From Viscum album (lineage: Eukaryota > Streptophyta > Magnoliopsida > Santalales > Viscaceae), in the NCBI GenBank assembly GCA_963277665.1, contig OY728143.1, forward strand, positions 231,065,591 through 231,129,590: a stretch of DNA of 64,000 nt, read 5' to 3'. Made by a program: the position numbers and the translations under genes. Below, one piece after another: positions 11,131 to 23,194 of the stretch. Each line of letters starts with the position of its first letter. Position 1 is the first letter of the stretch. The notes below the pieces were generated by a model. That model searched no databases. It was not told the origin of the DNA and worked only from the letters and a program-made list of their open reading frames with translations.

Positions 11131-12579
11131 CCAACCAATTCCTTCATTAAAATCATTCCAAATTCCTCATAAATGAATCTGTAGCCTCATAACCTCCCTA
11201 TTAGTCTTCTGAAGGCTTTTTAAAGCCCTCAATGTCTCAACCTTAATGTTCTAGGAGTTACTGTACAAGGTTAGAATATTCTCAATTTCTTTCTTTTTCA
11301 TTCCAGTTGTCTTTTATGTGGTATAACTTTCATGGTTCCATACCATGTTCTCATTTTATTATTATTATTGATCTATTATATATTATTATCCATTTATGGA
11401 TGGGTGAACCTTTTTTCGTCTCTTATCAATATTTTCTAAAACCATGTTTTATAGCTGTTAGGCTGCCAAATTTGTGTAATGGATTTCTCAATTATTATTT
11501 TATTTTGATTTCCATTCTTTTCTTATAATTTATCCATTTATTATTACCCAAAAGGCATGAAATATCTAGAAATAATTTATATTCTGGATGTTCTCATGTT
11601 CATGGAAAATTCATCATTATTATTCTTCTCCTCTCCCACTTATTCAGGGAATAAAAACATTGTCTCTGATGTGTGAAATTACAGACATCGTGGATGTTGT
11701 GATTTCAATTTCCATTAATTATTTATAGTCTATTCATGAAAACATTTCTATGGTTTAACCAGGTTATAATATATTTACTATGTCTCATCCATGGTTTTTT
11801 AATTCTTTTGTACTTCTGGTTATAATTTATATGACAAAATGAGGGTGTTATTATCAATGAACCACTAAAATGATCTAAACAAACATCATTAATATTTTAA
11901 CTTATGAATCATCATCAAATAAAAAATCAAAATGATAAATGATATAAATTATGGTACGGGAAATATGTAAATACATTTCCATTCCAATTCTAGAGTTTCA
12001 CTTCCAATCGACAAGAACATCCATCATGAAACAATCATGGAAATCATGTAAGGAACTAACCCAAAACAGTGCAAGGAACTACATAATAACAATTAAGTGG
12101 TGAAAAGTGGTTATTAAATGATCATATAAGATGTTATAAAGATGAAAATGTTTCTGTAAAATACAGATAACACTCTTTTAACTATTATATTGGACTTTTA
12201 AACAAGTATAAAGTATGACAAGCCTGAGGTAAGGGAATTCATATCCCGATTTTCATCATTTGGGTTAACCTTATATTAAATTATTGATGTGGAATTTAAA
12301 TTGTTTTGTGATGAATTATGATTATATTATATTTAATTATGTGTATTTACACATTATATATATATTACATCATCTCTGTTAAGTCACACTCCAATAATGT
12401 GATATTTATAAGAAACTTTTCTTTTAAAAACCTGTTTTATAAAATTCAAAAGCAATGTTTCTATGCTATTATTCATGTCGTATGATTATGTTCTGGATCA
12501 TGGGAATTGTTTATGATTAAGTTTGGGACCTATATTAACCTCCAATTCATTGGTTATGTGTATGTTTGATGTCGGTCGT

Positions 12580-12680
12580 ATGGTTACACCAAGAGTAACT
12601 GCGATGGTTACACCAATAGTAAGCTAGTCATGAGGGTTACAAATTATAAGGTAGCCGAGTGGGTTACAAGATTATGTAAG
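12580..12680 (+). repeat. GGTTAC short tandem array in T 5' LTR
   Basis: Four diverged units each open with GGTTACA and end in a GTAA-like run (for example GGTTACACCAAGAGTAA, GGTTACACCAATAGTAA), with periods of about 24-32 bases. The array is kept at 20017-20120 in the other LTR, so it existed when the element inserted. Confidence 0.75.
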
Positions 12681-13163
12681 TAGTGCCTCAAGATACCTTA
12701 ATTCTTCTACTTATGTTCTTATGTATTTTTCATTTCTCATGTTTCAATATGTAATTATATATATAGTGGTGATAAGTATGTCTTTGTAATGTGATTTCAT
12801 ATATTACAAGTATTCGTGGACTAATGTGTTCTTTCATTTTTTTTACATCCCTTATTGAGTTTTTTTCTCATACCTTGATTTAAATGATTTTCACAGGTTA
12901 ATGGATGTGTAATAAAAAGAAGGAAACAATGTTAAATTTTGAATAATTGTCAAGGAATCATGTCTTAAGTTTTAATGTTTTATATTTTGAAAAAAATGGA
13001 ATGTGTTTTTATGGCATCCACTTTGTAACAATGTGTAATATTATGGATGTTTTATATCCCAATTCTATAAAGCCCTAAACTTGAAAATATCCTCAATGTA
13101 AGAGGATATTTTATCTTTACTAAATTAAAGATTATTTATGTAATACAGTCGGTTCCATATAGT

Positions 13164-13175
13164 TGGTCTCAGAGG
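13164..13175 (+). other. T primer binding site
   Basis: TGGTCTCAGAGG starts two bases after the LTR end and matches the initiator tRNA-Met primer site TGGTATCAGAGC at 10 of 12 positions. Confidence 0.8.
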
Positions 13176-13329
13176 ATTTTTTAGATAACTTTAGGGGTTG
13201 GGATGATGTTAAAAGAATTGCATAAATGATTATCACTCTATAATTAACATGAAAAGTTATAGTATTAAAATATTTCCAAGTTGATTCTTCTTACATATAT
13301 TTGATTATAATGATTCTCCATAGAAGGAA

Positions 13330-14350
13330 CATGGATTCTAAAGAGGAGAGGCACCAACAAAATGACATCCTTCTGGTTCTACAGCCCGGAATGGTAGGGA
13401 TTGGAACCGAGCAGTTTTTGATAGTAATGGATCTACTAATGGAGGAAATAAATGGTGGTGGAATCCATGTATGAGAACAAATAGAGGTACACCAATGGAA
13501 CATGATAGTAGTGGAACATTTTATGAGACAATACCTTCCTACTTTCAATTGATCTTCTGACCCAGTAGCAACTGATGGATGGATCAAAACGCTTGAAAAT
13601 ATATTCGATGTTATAATATTTTTAAAAAAATCAAAATGTAAGTCTTCCCATTTATCTTTTGGAAGGTGAAGCTGATCAGTGGTGGTCAATGGTAAGGAAT
13701 TTTAGGGGTAGAGATGATTTTGATGCATTATATTGGGATGAATTTAAAATTCATTTACTTGAAAAATATTTTCCTAATGTGGTGTTACTTATGATGGATA
13801 AGAAATTCCTAGAATTGAAGAAAATGGAGGAGGATTTAGTGGCTTTGTATGAAGTAAAATTCACCAGACTGGTGAGGTATACTCCAAATTTTGTTCTGAA
13901 TATTGATAGAAAAATCAACCGCATTTAGTCATGAATAAAGAAATGGTATCGAAGAGATTTGGCTTCCTGTGAATTCAAAAGTTATGATAAACTTGTCAGA
14001 TGTTATGAGAGGGTAGATATAGAGTTTGCTAACGATCACGTGCATTTTGGAAATAAGGAGAATAAGTGGTCCAGTTGGAAAGGGATGGGTAAGAATAAAC
14101 CAAATAAATCTAATGGTAAGAAAATTCAATTTCCAGTTTGATAAAAGTGTGGAAAGAAATACCCTGGGAAATGTCTTGGAAAAACTCAGGAGTGTTTTAA
14201 ATGTGGTTTTTTGGACATATAGCATGAGATTGCAATGAAAATGATCCTAAGACTAATCCTAATAAGAAAACTGTAAAGTTTTTTAAATGTGGTGAGATGG
14301 TTCATTATGCAAAGGTATACCCAAAGAGATATCTTAATGATGCAAAGAAG
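13330..14350 (+). pseudogene. T gag remnant
   Basis: Capsid and nucleocapsid protein. A segment DPVATDGWIKTLENIF (about 13560-13610) opens the plant retrotransposon gag domain. Then comes EGEADQWW and, in the open frame 13659-13928, YWDEFKIHLLEKYFP and LEEDL-like sequence, all usual for chromovirus gag. Two or three zinc-knuckle remnants follow at about 14150-14330: KCGKKYPGKC, CFKCGFFGHIA and FKCGEMVHYA. In the last two the final cysteine is lost or displaced. A stop at about 13926 and several frame changes break the gene. It is separated from the LTR by a leader of about 160 bases. Confidence 0.85.
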
Positions 14351-14379
14351 CCAGAGTAAAAGAAGAAAGGTGTAGTGAT

Positions 14380-14720
14380 ATCATTAGTGACTACGTCAGC
14401 AGATGTCGGGCCATCAAATAAAATTATATCCGGTACTTTGTTTGTTCACTCTGATATTTGTAATGTTTTGTTTGATACGAGGTCTACACATTCCTCCATC
14501 TCTTAGAAATTTTTGTGTAAATTGGGAATATCACCTCAACAAATGATACCTAAACATGTTGTTAACATACCTGGGGAAATATTATAGCAAATAGGAATTA
14601 GAAGAATATTTCTATTATCGTCTGTGGAAATACTTTACATGAAAACCTTTTTATTGTACCCTTATTCAAGTTTGATTTTATTCTAGGAATGTATTGGCAT
14701 TCGGTTTATCATGCTAAGAC
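14380..14720 (+). pseudogene. T aspartic protease remnant
   Basis: The active-site segment reads VLFDTRSTHSSIS (about 14465-14505), where the family normally has FD(S/T)GATHSF. The catalytic aspartate is present at 14474-14476 but the essential glycine after it has become arginine (AGG). Downstream FDFILGMYWH (about 14668-14700) corresponds to the conserved DVILGMDWL block. A stop follows the active site directly. Pol would have started near here. Confidence 0.8.
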
Positions 14721-14879
14721 TGACTATAGATCAATAGAATTTGTTTTTCAGAAAGAGTTTCAATTTTTATACAAGAATGAACCTATATAATTGATAATAT
14801 ATCAGGATGTTTAGAAACCATTGGAAGTTGGAAATGAATTTTATCTTGCTCAAATTGTTAAAAATAGGGGAACTGTTCA

Positions 14880-15640
14880 GAATAATGATGTTCCAGTGGT
14901 AAATGAATACCTTGATGTTTTTTTCCGATGAGATACCCAGTTCCATACCTAATCGAGATGTTGAATTCCCAATTGACATAGTTCCTAATGCTCAACCAAT
15001 TTCAAAACTGCCGTATCGTATGGCTCAAATAGAACTTTTTAAATTGAAAACTCAGTTTCATGATTTTCTTGATAATGGATTCATTCATCCTAGCACTTCA
15101 CCATGGGGAGTCCCTCTTTTGTTTGTTAAAAAGAAATATGGTTCCATGAGACTTTGCATTGATTATAGAGATTTGAATAACATGACTATTAAAAACAAGT
15201 TTTATTTGCCTCATATCGATAACTTGTTTGATTAGATCTAGGGAACTCAGTACTTTTCCATGATTGACTTGAGATATGGATACCATCAGCTCGAGGTGAA
15301 GGAGGATGACATCCCGAAAATAGCCTTTCGTACTAGATATGGTCATTATGAATTTTTTTATGTCATTTGGGTTAACTATTACATCTTCTATATTAATGAA
15401 TATTATGAATATAGTATTTCATGAGTTATTGGATAAGTTTATGGTTGTATTTATTATTGGCATTATGGTATTTTCTAAAAATAAAGAGGAGAAAAAAAAC
15501 ATCTAAGGGTTGTTTTAAAAACCATAAAAGAAAAGAAACTGTGTGGAAAATTCCGCAAGTGTGATTTTTTGTTGCAATAGATTTATTTTATTGGGAACAT
15601 TGTAAATAAGGATGGAATAACCGTTGATCCTTCCAAAATA
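14880..15640 (+). pseudogene. T reverse transcriptase remnant
   Basis: The open frame 14903-15235 contains the fingers and palm start: [32 protein letters not shown] and [18 protein letters not shown] follows at 15236, and the frame continues with [11 protein letters not shown] (first catalytic aspartate of motif A present) and RTRYGHYEF. After a frame change come VMSFGLT and the active-site strand at about 15441-15480, which reads VVFIIGIMVFS. The paired aspartates of the FIDDI motif are gone, so the enzyme is dead even apart from the stops. CKFRKCDFLLQ-like thumb sequence follows near 15550. Confidence 0.9.
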
Positions 15641-16260
15641 AAAGTGGTTGATGAATGTAAAAGACCCACAAATGTTACATATATTCGTATTTTTATTGGA
15701 TTAGCAGCTTTTTACAGATGTTTTGATAAGAAATTTGCACGGTTATCTAGATCGATAACTAAGTTAACACGGAAAGGGGTTAAATTTGTTTGGACAGAAG
15801 AATGTGATGTTTGATTTCAGGAACTGATGAAGAGAATATTAAATGCTCTAGTTTTGTCCATTCCTTCCCAAAATTGTGATTTCCTCATCTACAGTGATGC
15901 TTCGTTGAAGTTATTTGGTTGTGTTTTGATGCAGAATAATCAGGTAATTACTAATTCTTTAAGACAACTAAAACCTCATGAGTTCAATTATCCCACAAAT
16001 GATTTGGAATTGGCGTCTGTGGTTTTTTCTTGGAAGATTATGGGGAATCATTTATATAGAACCAAATATCTAATATATAATAACCATAAAAGTCTGATGT
16101 ATATATTCACTCAGAATGAATTTAACATGTGGTAGATAAGATGGCTTGAACTGATAAAGGATTATGATTGAATGTTCAATTACTATCCTCGAAAAGAAAA
16201 AAATGTGTTGGATGCCATGAGTCAAAAACATCATGCATCATTAACCATGTTAAGTTTGGA
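15640..16260 (+). pseudogene. T RNase H remnant
   Basis: Connection and RNase H. FIGLAAFYR (about 15690) precedes the domain. The open frame 15827-16135 gives FLIYSDASLKLFGCVLMQ with the first catalytic aspartate (about 15896), then LRQLKPHEFNYPTNDLELASVVF with the catalytic glutamate region, then YNNHKSLMYIFTQNEFNM, where the usual DHKSL aspartate is now asparagine. A TAG ends the frame at about 16133. The tail continues as RWLELIKDYD. The domain would have removed the RNA template during cDNA synthesis. Confidence 0.9.
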
Positions 16261-16399
16261 AAATGATCCCTTGATAAATAATTTGTTGAATTTTGGATTA
16301 TAAGTTGTTGGTGCAGGGAATAAAAATATTTTTTTTTAGGTTTCAGTGTAGTATTCATTGTCAGAAATAATTATCTGAGCTCAGAAGGAAGACTGTGAG

Positions 16400-17450
16400 C
16401 TACAGAAAAAGGTAGAATTGGTTAAAGTGGGTAAGTTTCGAGAATTTAACATTGATAAAGATTGGGTTTTAAGATTTGGTAGGAGGTTGTGTGTGCCTTT
16501 TGTTTCCCAGTTGAGGAAAGAATTGTTGTGTGAAGATTATAGTTCTTTATTTTCAGTTCATCCTGGCAGTACTAAGATGTACAAAGACATTCGGGATTAT
16601 TATTGGTGGGATGGAATTAAAATAGATATTTTTTATTTTACCATGAAATGTTTGACATGTCAACAGGTTAAAGCGGAGCGGCAGTTACCAAAGGGGATGC
16701 TTCAACCTTTGATAGTGCCAGAGTGGAGATGGGAGAATGTATCCATGGACATTGTGGTAGGACTACCTAAGACATCTTGAGGTAACAATGCAATTTGGGT
16801 TATTGTGGATCGACTAACAAAATCAACACATTATCTTTCTATTCAAGATACAATGTCTTTGGATCAGCATTCTCGATTGTACATCATGTAAATTGTCGTG
16901 ATTCATGAAGCTCCACATTCCATTGTATCTGAACGGGATCCCATGTTCACTTCTAACTTTTGGAAGGGGATTCAGAAGTCATTGGGCATAAAGTTGAATT
17001 TCAGTACATCTTTTCATCCTCACTAAGATGGGTCGTCCGAATGAACGATTCAATATTTAGAGTATATCCATTGATCTTTTTCAATGGAATACTAGGGAAG
17101 ATGGGATCAACATCTTTCTTTAGTTGAGTTTTCTTAATAATAAAATTTGTCATTCTATTGTATAGATGGAACCTTTTGAGGATTTTTATGGAAAGTGGTG
17201 TCAGACTCAAGAGTTTTGGGATGAAGTTGGTGAAAGATAGTTGATGAGGCCAGAATTAGTAGAGGAAGTGGCAGAGAAAGTGAAGATTATCTAATAGCAC
17301 ATGAGGACAACTCAGAGTAGGCAGAGAAGTTATTCAGATAATAGATGGAAATACGTAACTTTTGAGGTAAGTGTCCATGTTTTCCTTAAAATCTCTCCTT
17401 GGAAAATGTGATGTGTTTCTGTAAGAAAGGAAAGCTAAGTCAATAGTTCA
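16400..17450 (+). pseudogene. T integrase remnant
   Basis: The open frame 16418-16780 holds the zinc-binding N-terminus (FSVHPGSTKMYKDI, YYWWDG, CLTCQQVKAE), then VPEWRWENVSMDIVVGLP with the first catalytic aspartate. The core continues with VDRLTKSTHYL, EAPHSIVSERDPMFTSNFW (second aspartate kept), then a DGSSE segment near 17026-17042 with the third catalytic residue kept. Just before it CAA or CAG has become TAA, and just after it CGA has become TGA. After that come EDFYGKWCQ, FWDEVGER and VFLKISPWK (to about 17400). Every catalytic residue can be placed, but there are at least six stops. Confidence 0.9.
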
Positions 17451-17639
17451 TCAGTCCTTTTGAAATCCTGGACAAAGTTGGAACAGTAGCATACTGAGTA
17501 GCTTTTCCTCTGATTTTTTCACACTTACATAATGTTTTTCATGTTTCGATGTTGAGAAAGTATGTTCTAGATTACCCACATGTCTTGATCCCAGATGTAG
17601 TTCTGTTGGAAGAGAACCTTTCTTAAGAAGAGCAACCCG

Positions 17640-17814
17640 TTCAGATTTTTTATTGAAGGGAATAGGTATTGCGAAATAAGGTAATGAACCAGGTAAAGGT
17701 TTTATAGATAAAGAACATGGTTTAAGAAGCAACATAAGAGTTTGAAAATTCTATGAGTGAAAGGTACCCTCACTTGTTTAATAAGTAAATAAAATTTTGA
17801 GGACGCAATTTCTA
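17640..17814 (+). pseudogene. T chromodomain-type tail
   Basis: One frame reads through stops as IFY, then VLRNKVMNQVKVL, then EAT-EFENSMSERYPHL. This is the tail seen after integrase in Tekay/Del chromoviruses (ILDR..., VKVLW, EATWE, YPHLF). Stops stand where tryptophan is expected (TGG to TAG or TAA). The domain is thought to steer integration towards particular chromatin. It ends right at the purine tract. Confidence 0.75.
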
Positions 17815-17828
17815 GAAGGTGGGGATAA
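17815..17828 (+). other. T polypurine tract
   Basis: AGAAGGTGGGGATAA directly upstream of TGTAACACCCC; this is the usual plus-strand primer position and composition for this clade. Confidence 0.85.
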
Positions 17829-18548
17829 TGTAACACCCCAAGGATTTCTAAAAATAAATTGAAATGCTTGAAATTTTGTTTAAATTCTATATTTTTAAGT
17901 ATACTTTAAACATAATGTTTCTGCTTCTATGTTTTGAATCTCTAAAAATGTTCATCTACAATTTTTTTCAGTATGTTATTTGGAGTCTATTGCAACCAAC
18001 TTTTATTTTTGGTGAATAGTAACATACCCTTATGAATAGTAATATGAATAGAAATTTGAATAGTAATATGATCCTAATGAATTTTAAATTTTACTCTTAT
18101 TTTATTTTCTTAAGGATTTAATATAATGACATCTTGATTAATTTTTCAATGAGATATAAAAGGAGATATAGTTTTTAAATTAGTAATTTTTAAATTAAGT
18201 CTGATTTTATTTAAAAATTAAATAAAAAATATTTAAAAATTTACTTACAAAAAATTGAATCCATTTTTGAATTCTAAATGTTGATAAATGGTTAGGTTGA
18301 CTTTTTGGGAATTTTCTGAAACAGTTGATTATTTGGTGAATAGTAAAAAATAGAGTTTTCAGTTTCGGTGTGTTAATGACAACATTAATGATGTAATAAA
18401 TATGGTCAACTTTTCTAAATTAAAATAGGTTATTTGGTTCCCAATTCAGATTATATAATGGGAAAATACCACGGTAAAGTCCATTGTTTTGCAAATACCA
18501 CTAATGAGGTCTCCCTTGAAATTTTATAATATAATCCCTCACTTTTGC

Positions 18549-18556
18549 TATAAATA
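18549..18556 (+). promoter_or_regulatory. TATA box of T 3' LTR
   Basis: TATAAATA in the same context as 11123-11130. Confidence 0.6.
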
Positions 18557-20016
18557 CAAACCCATTCCTTCATTAACATCATTAAAAATTACTCATAAAA
18601 TATTATCTAGCCTAATTACCTCTCTAGTATTCCTACCAACGTTTCCTCAAGACCTCATGGTCCCAACCTTCATGTTCTAGGAGTTACTCTACAAGGTATG
18701 AAAATTCTCAATTTCATTCTTTTTCATTCCAGTTCTCTTTTATGTGGTATAACATTCAATTTTCCATACTATGTTCTTATTTCCTTATTATTATTTATAT
18801 ATTATGTATTATTATTTATTTCTGGATGGGTGACTCTTGTTCCCTCTCTTTTTAATATTTTCTAAATCCTTGTTGCATAGCCATTTGGCTGCCGGAATTT
18901 TGTAAGGGATTTCTCAATTATTTTTTAATTTTGAGTTCCTTTCTTTTCTTATTCTATCTTCATATATTCTTTACAAAGAGGCATTAAATATCCATAAATA
19001 GTGTATATTCTACATTTTCTCGTGTTCATGGAAATTTTTTCATCATTATTCTTCTCCTCTCCACTTATTCAAGGAATAAAAAAATTGTTCGTGATGTGTC
19101 AAATTACCGACAACGTGGACGATGTGATTCCAATTTCCATTAATTCTTTCAAGTATGTTCATGAAACCATTTCTACGGTTGATCCAGGATATAATATATT
19201 TATTATGTCTCATCCATTGTTCTGGAATTCTTTTTTACTCATGGTTTTAATTTATAATACAACATGAGGTTGTTATTATCAAAGAACCACTAACATGATC
19301 AATATGAAGATCATTAATGTTTTAACATATGAATCATCCTCATATAAAACATAAAAATAATAAATGGTATAAATTAGGGTACTGGAAATATTTAAATACC
19401 TTTACATTATAATTCTAGAGTTTCACTTCCAATTTACATGAACATCCATCATGAACCAATCATGGAAAGCATGTAAGGAACTCACCCAAAAAAGTGCAAT
19501 AAACAAAATACTAACAATTAAGGGGTGAAATGTGGTAATGAAATGATCATATAAAGTTCTATAAACATGAAAATGATTATTTAAAATACTAATAACACTA
19601 TTTTAACCATTGTACAGGATTTTTAAACCTGTTTTATGTAAGACAAGCCTGAGGTAAGGGAATTATAACCCTGATTTCCATCCTCTCGGTTACCCTTATA
19701 CTGCATTATTAATGTGGCATTTAAATTTTTGTGTGATAAATTATGATTATATTATGTTTAATTATTTTTATTTACACACTATATAAATATTCCATCAACT
19801 CTGATAAGTCACACTTCAATTATATGATATTTATAAGAGACTTTTCTTTTATAGTCATCTTTGAATATTTTTTTAACTAAATTCAAAAGCAATGTTTCTA
19901 TGATATTATTCATGTTGTATGATTATGTTCTAGATCTTGGGAATTATTTATGATTAAAATTGGGACCTATATTTCCCTCTAATTCATTGGGTATGTGTAA
20001 TTTGTAGGTCGGTCAT

Positions 20017-20120
20017 ATGGTTACTCCAAGTGTAATTGTGATGGTTATACAAATAGTAAGGTAGTCATGAGGGTTGCAAATTATAAGGTAACTGAGAGGG
20101 TTACAAGATTATGTATGTAA
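20017..20120 (+). repeat. GGTTAC short tandem array in T 3' LTR
   Basis: Counterpart of 12580-12680, with several unit openings decayed (GGTTACTCC, GGTTATACA, GGTTGCAAA, GGTTACAAG). Confidence 0.7.
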
Positions 20121-20595
20121 TCCCCAATATACCATTATGGTTCAACTTTTGTTCTTATGTATTGTGGAAATCTCAATTTTCACAATGTAATTATATATAT
20201 ACAGCTGATAAGTATGTCTTTTGAATGTGGTTCTATACGTTAAAAGTATTCATGGATTAATGTGTTCTGTCCTTTTTTTCATCCCTTAAAGAGTTTTTTT
20301 GCTCATCCCAAGTATTAAATGATTTTTACAGGTTAATGGATGTGTAATAAAAATAATTAATCCATGTTTTTTGTTGAGTAATTTTTATAGAATCATGTTT
20401 TATGTTTTCATGTTTTATATTTAAAAAAATTGGAAACAGTTTTTATGGTATCCCCTCTGTAACAATGTGTAATTTTATAAATGTATTATGTCCCAATTAT
20501 CTAATGATTAAAACATGAAATGATCCTCAATGTAATAGGAATTGTTTTCTTGACTAGATTCACTATTATGTATGTAATAATGTCGGGTCCTTATA

Positions 20596-22702
20596 GTATC
20601 ACTCGTGCATGTGTGTGGATTATCGCCTCCCTGTAGTTGTTTAACTCATTTTCCATCACTATTATTATTCAGTGTTTATTATGATAGATTTAATGATTAT
20701 ATATGATATATATATATATGAAATATTAATTATTTCACAATCATTAATTTTTTTGAAATATAAAATAGTGTCCATGCATACGTAGGGAATACTGTCTCTA
20801 TAAACGGTGTAATTTATTTTTCAATCTCATCATTTTTTAGATGACTCCAAATTTTTTTATAACTTATTTATATGAAACAGATATCATGAATAACATTATG
20901 TAGTCTATGTGACCATGTTTAATATATAAGTATGAGAACTATCAAAAATAAACTTTCAAGAAAAACAAAAAATTTATCCCCCATAAATTATATTATAAAA
21001 TGGTATTATTAAAAAATAGGTTTTGAAATTTTATAAATGGATCTTATATGATATTATAAGTATTTACATGTTTATGATATAGATTTATAATAAATTTAAA
21101 ATTATTATTTATATGATTTCAGAATTATTATAATTCAATTCGAACAAGAAATGACGGTATTACATTACAATTTCATTTTTACAAAGAAAATTTATGCTTC
21201 AATATTTTTACATTGACATTATATTATATTTAAATCCCGAATAAAATATTTTTATTCTCAATTTATTATTTATATAGATTAAATTTTTTACATTTTTTTC
21301 TCTTGTTCTGTAAGAAGGAGACCAAATGAATGTTTTTTGGAAAACAAACCTTGTTTTACTATTCAGTCAAAAATAATTTTCTTCAATGTCCATGTTTTCA
21401 TTAAAAAAATAAATATTGTTTTTAATATTTTCATATTAATGTTTAAATTCAGGTTTATATGTGAAATTATTTCTCAAGATAAATTAAAAAGAATCATATT
21501 TTCATATTATCAAAGATGTACCTTTCAATTTATAGGAAAAATGTGAGTAAAATCATTATTTCATCATATACATCATGAATTTAATTCCCCACCATCATGA
21601 TTGATAAATTCTTCATATATATATTATTACAATTCAATGGTTCTTTTGAAATAAAATTTTATCCATTATATTTTTTGGTTTTTTTATTTTAAATAATTTA
21701 TTTTAAATTAAAATGGTATTTTTCACATAAAATATTCCAATGATAATTTAAAATATTTTTTATCTATGATAACATCCTTTGAAGCTATATATGCTATACT
21801 GGGGATATGATACAATTATACCATCCATATTCTTTCTATATATGGTTAATGATTATAACAATAAGATGTTTAAGATAAAAAATCATTTCTAAAGGTAATG
21901 ATATGATGATATGATGAATATTTTATCATAATTTTGCATACTTATGAATGGGTTTCATTATGTGATGGGTGGGACCATAATTATATATACCACCAAAGAA
22001 ATGGGTATATATAGATATCACATTAGATAATAATTACTATAATGGGGTGAAATAAGATCAATAAGGGAATTTATATAATATAATAGACTAGGGAGTGAAC
22101 CTTGACCTCGATAATGATGGAATGTGTAGAGAAACTAATCCACTATAATAGGATTCGATATGATCCTTAACAGAGGAAAGTATTTTCCTTGCTTATGTTT
22201 ATACCAAAAAAATTATGTCTTACTCTTATGATATATTATCATGGCTCGTGATTGATTTTTAAAGATTCTCCACTTTATGTATTATGTCTTTTAATTGAAA
22301 AAACCATCTTCATTATTCTTCCATAATGATCTTTGACTGAATGGATATGATGATTATATCTTAAAATAATGTTCTCATTCTCTTATTCTTATATTATGAT
22401 TATATATTATCATTGAATAATATCGCCTATTTTTTCATTACTAAAATCCTCTTCTCACCCATTATTATGTTCCATTTTCTTCAGGATATGACTAATGGGT
22501 TTACATGAGATGTGGCCAATAAGGGTGATAGTTTTAAAGAACTTGTTGATTGATGACATAAATCTTATATATATCTGTCATTTATCTATCATTGTTTCCA
22601 AATTATTTAATCCTTTATTGTTTTAGAGTGTATTTTAATATTTTTTATTGAATATTATTATAATAAGATGCTATATTTATCTTGGTAATATTTGGGTCAC
22701 CC
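20596..22702 (+). repeat. N 5' LTR, second part (R/U5)
   Basis: Resumes after T with GTATC (the right duplication). Two family modules follow (about 20601-20640 GGATTATCGCCTCCCTGTAG and 20770-20825 CATGCATACGTAGGG). A long AT-rich stretch comes next, then the block ATGTGATGGGTGGGACC (about 21965) that is shared with 7290, 55670 and, inverted, 28550 and 36200. It ends GGGTCACCCCA, followed by GTTTTCATATGAGA, a weak remnant of the tRNA-Met primer site. Confidence 0.65.
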
Positions 22703-23194
22703 CAGTTTTCATATGAGAATATTTTAGTAGTTATTGTATAATAGGGAGAGAAAACATAAGTGTGAACACTTAGAATTAAACAATGTAAATTATATGATCC
22801 AATGTTATGGTAATTAAAAATTTTAGTTTTCTTATATAATAAATCCTTGCATATATATAAGAAATTGGATGCAGATGTGTCACATATGTACCAAGGGTTA
22901 CTAAATTTAATGGGGTCATGTTGTGTATTAACTTGATCATAATTTGTGCATGATTACTGGGGTTTATATTGTACACTATTCGAGACACTCTCATGGGATA
23001 TGGTTGGGGTAAATTATATTTTTAATGATGTAGAATGATTTATTTGGATAGATAATGACCATAGATGACCTATGATAAGCATAGAGTTTCATATTCGAAG
23101 AAAATTAATGATTTAGTAAATGTTTAATGATTTTTTATAGTTTTATTGTCTATCAATTTGAAAATTATCTCTCAAACTATGATTTTTGTTTTTA
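22703..23194 (+). other. N leader with decayed primer site
   Basis: A weak primer-site remnant at 22703-22716, then AT-rich leader. The part 23030-23190 (GGATAGATAATGACC, GACCTATGATAAG, TTAATGGTTGGAAC) matches, inverted, 34930-35110 in the interior of element C, so the two belong to related families. The minus-strand open frame 22776-22994 is not supported. Confidence 0.5.

Larger units (their letters stand above)
10416..13161 (+). repeat. T 5' LTR
   Basis: Starts TATAACACCCCATGGG (TGTAACACCCCAAGG in the other copy) and ends GTCGGTTCCATATA just before the primer site. U3 carries repeated GAATAGTAA motifs (10603-10655, 10900-10908). A TATA box lies at 11123, a GGTTAC repeat array at 12580-12680, and a conserved CCTGAGGTAAGGGA at about 12222-12235. 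It aligns along its whole length with 17829-20595. Confidence 0.9.
10416..20595 (+). mobile_element. Element T: near-complete Tekay/Del-type chromovirus
   Basis: A 10.2-kb Ty3/gypsy element with all landmarks in order: 5' LTR, primer site, gag, protease, reverse transcriptase, RNase H, integrase, chromodomain, purine tract and 3' LTR, flanked by GAATC/GTATC. The two LTRs (2746 and 2767 bases) differ at about one position in eight over the first 110 bases I aligned. T is the youngest-looking internal coding region here but still has many stops. It lies within the repeated-module region of the N 5' LTR. Confidence 0.92.
17829..20595 (+). repeat. T 3' LTR
   Basis: TGTAACACCCCAAGG start, GTCGGGTCCTTATA end, followed by GTATC. 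It aligns with the 5' LTR throughout, with the same TATA box, GGTTAC array and CCTGAGGTAAGGGA block (about 19648-19661). Confidence 0.92.

Noticed and set aside
10416..20595. Possibility that long LTRs hide tRNA, snRNA or microRNA genes
   Set aside because: I saw no tRNA box A/B pair in a cloverleaf context and no long near-perfect hairpin; only element features.
20700..20720. (TA)n runs here and at about 55650 and 58275 considered as microsatellite loci
   Set aside because: Short and not distinct from the general AT-rich background; only the longer run at 5359-5381 is listed.
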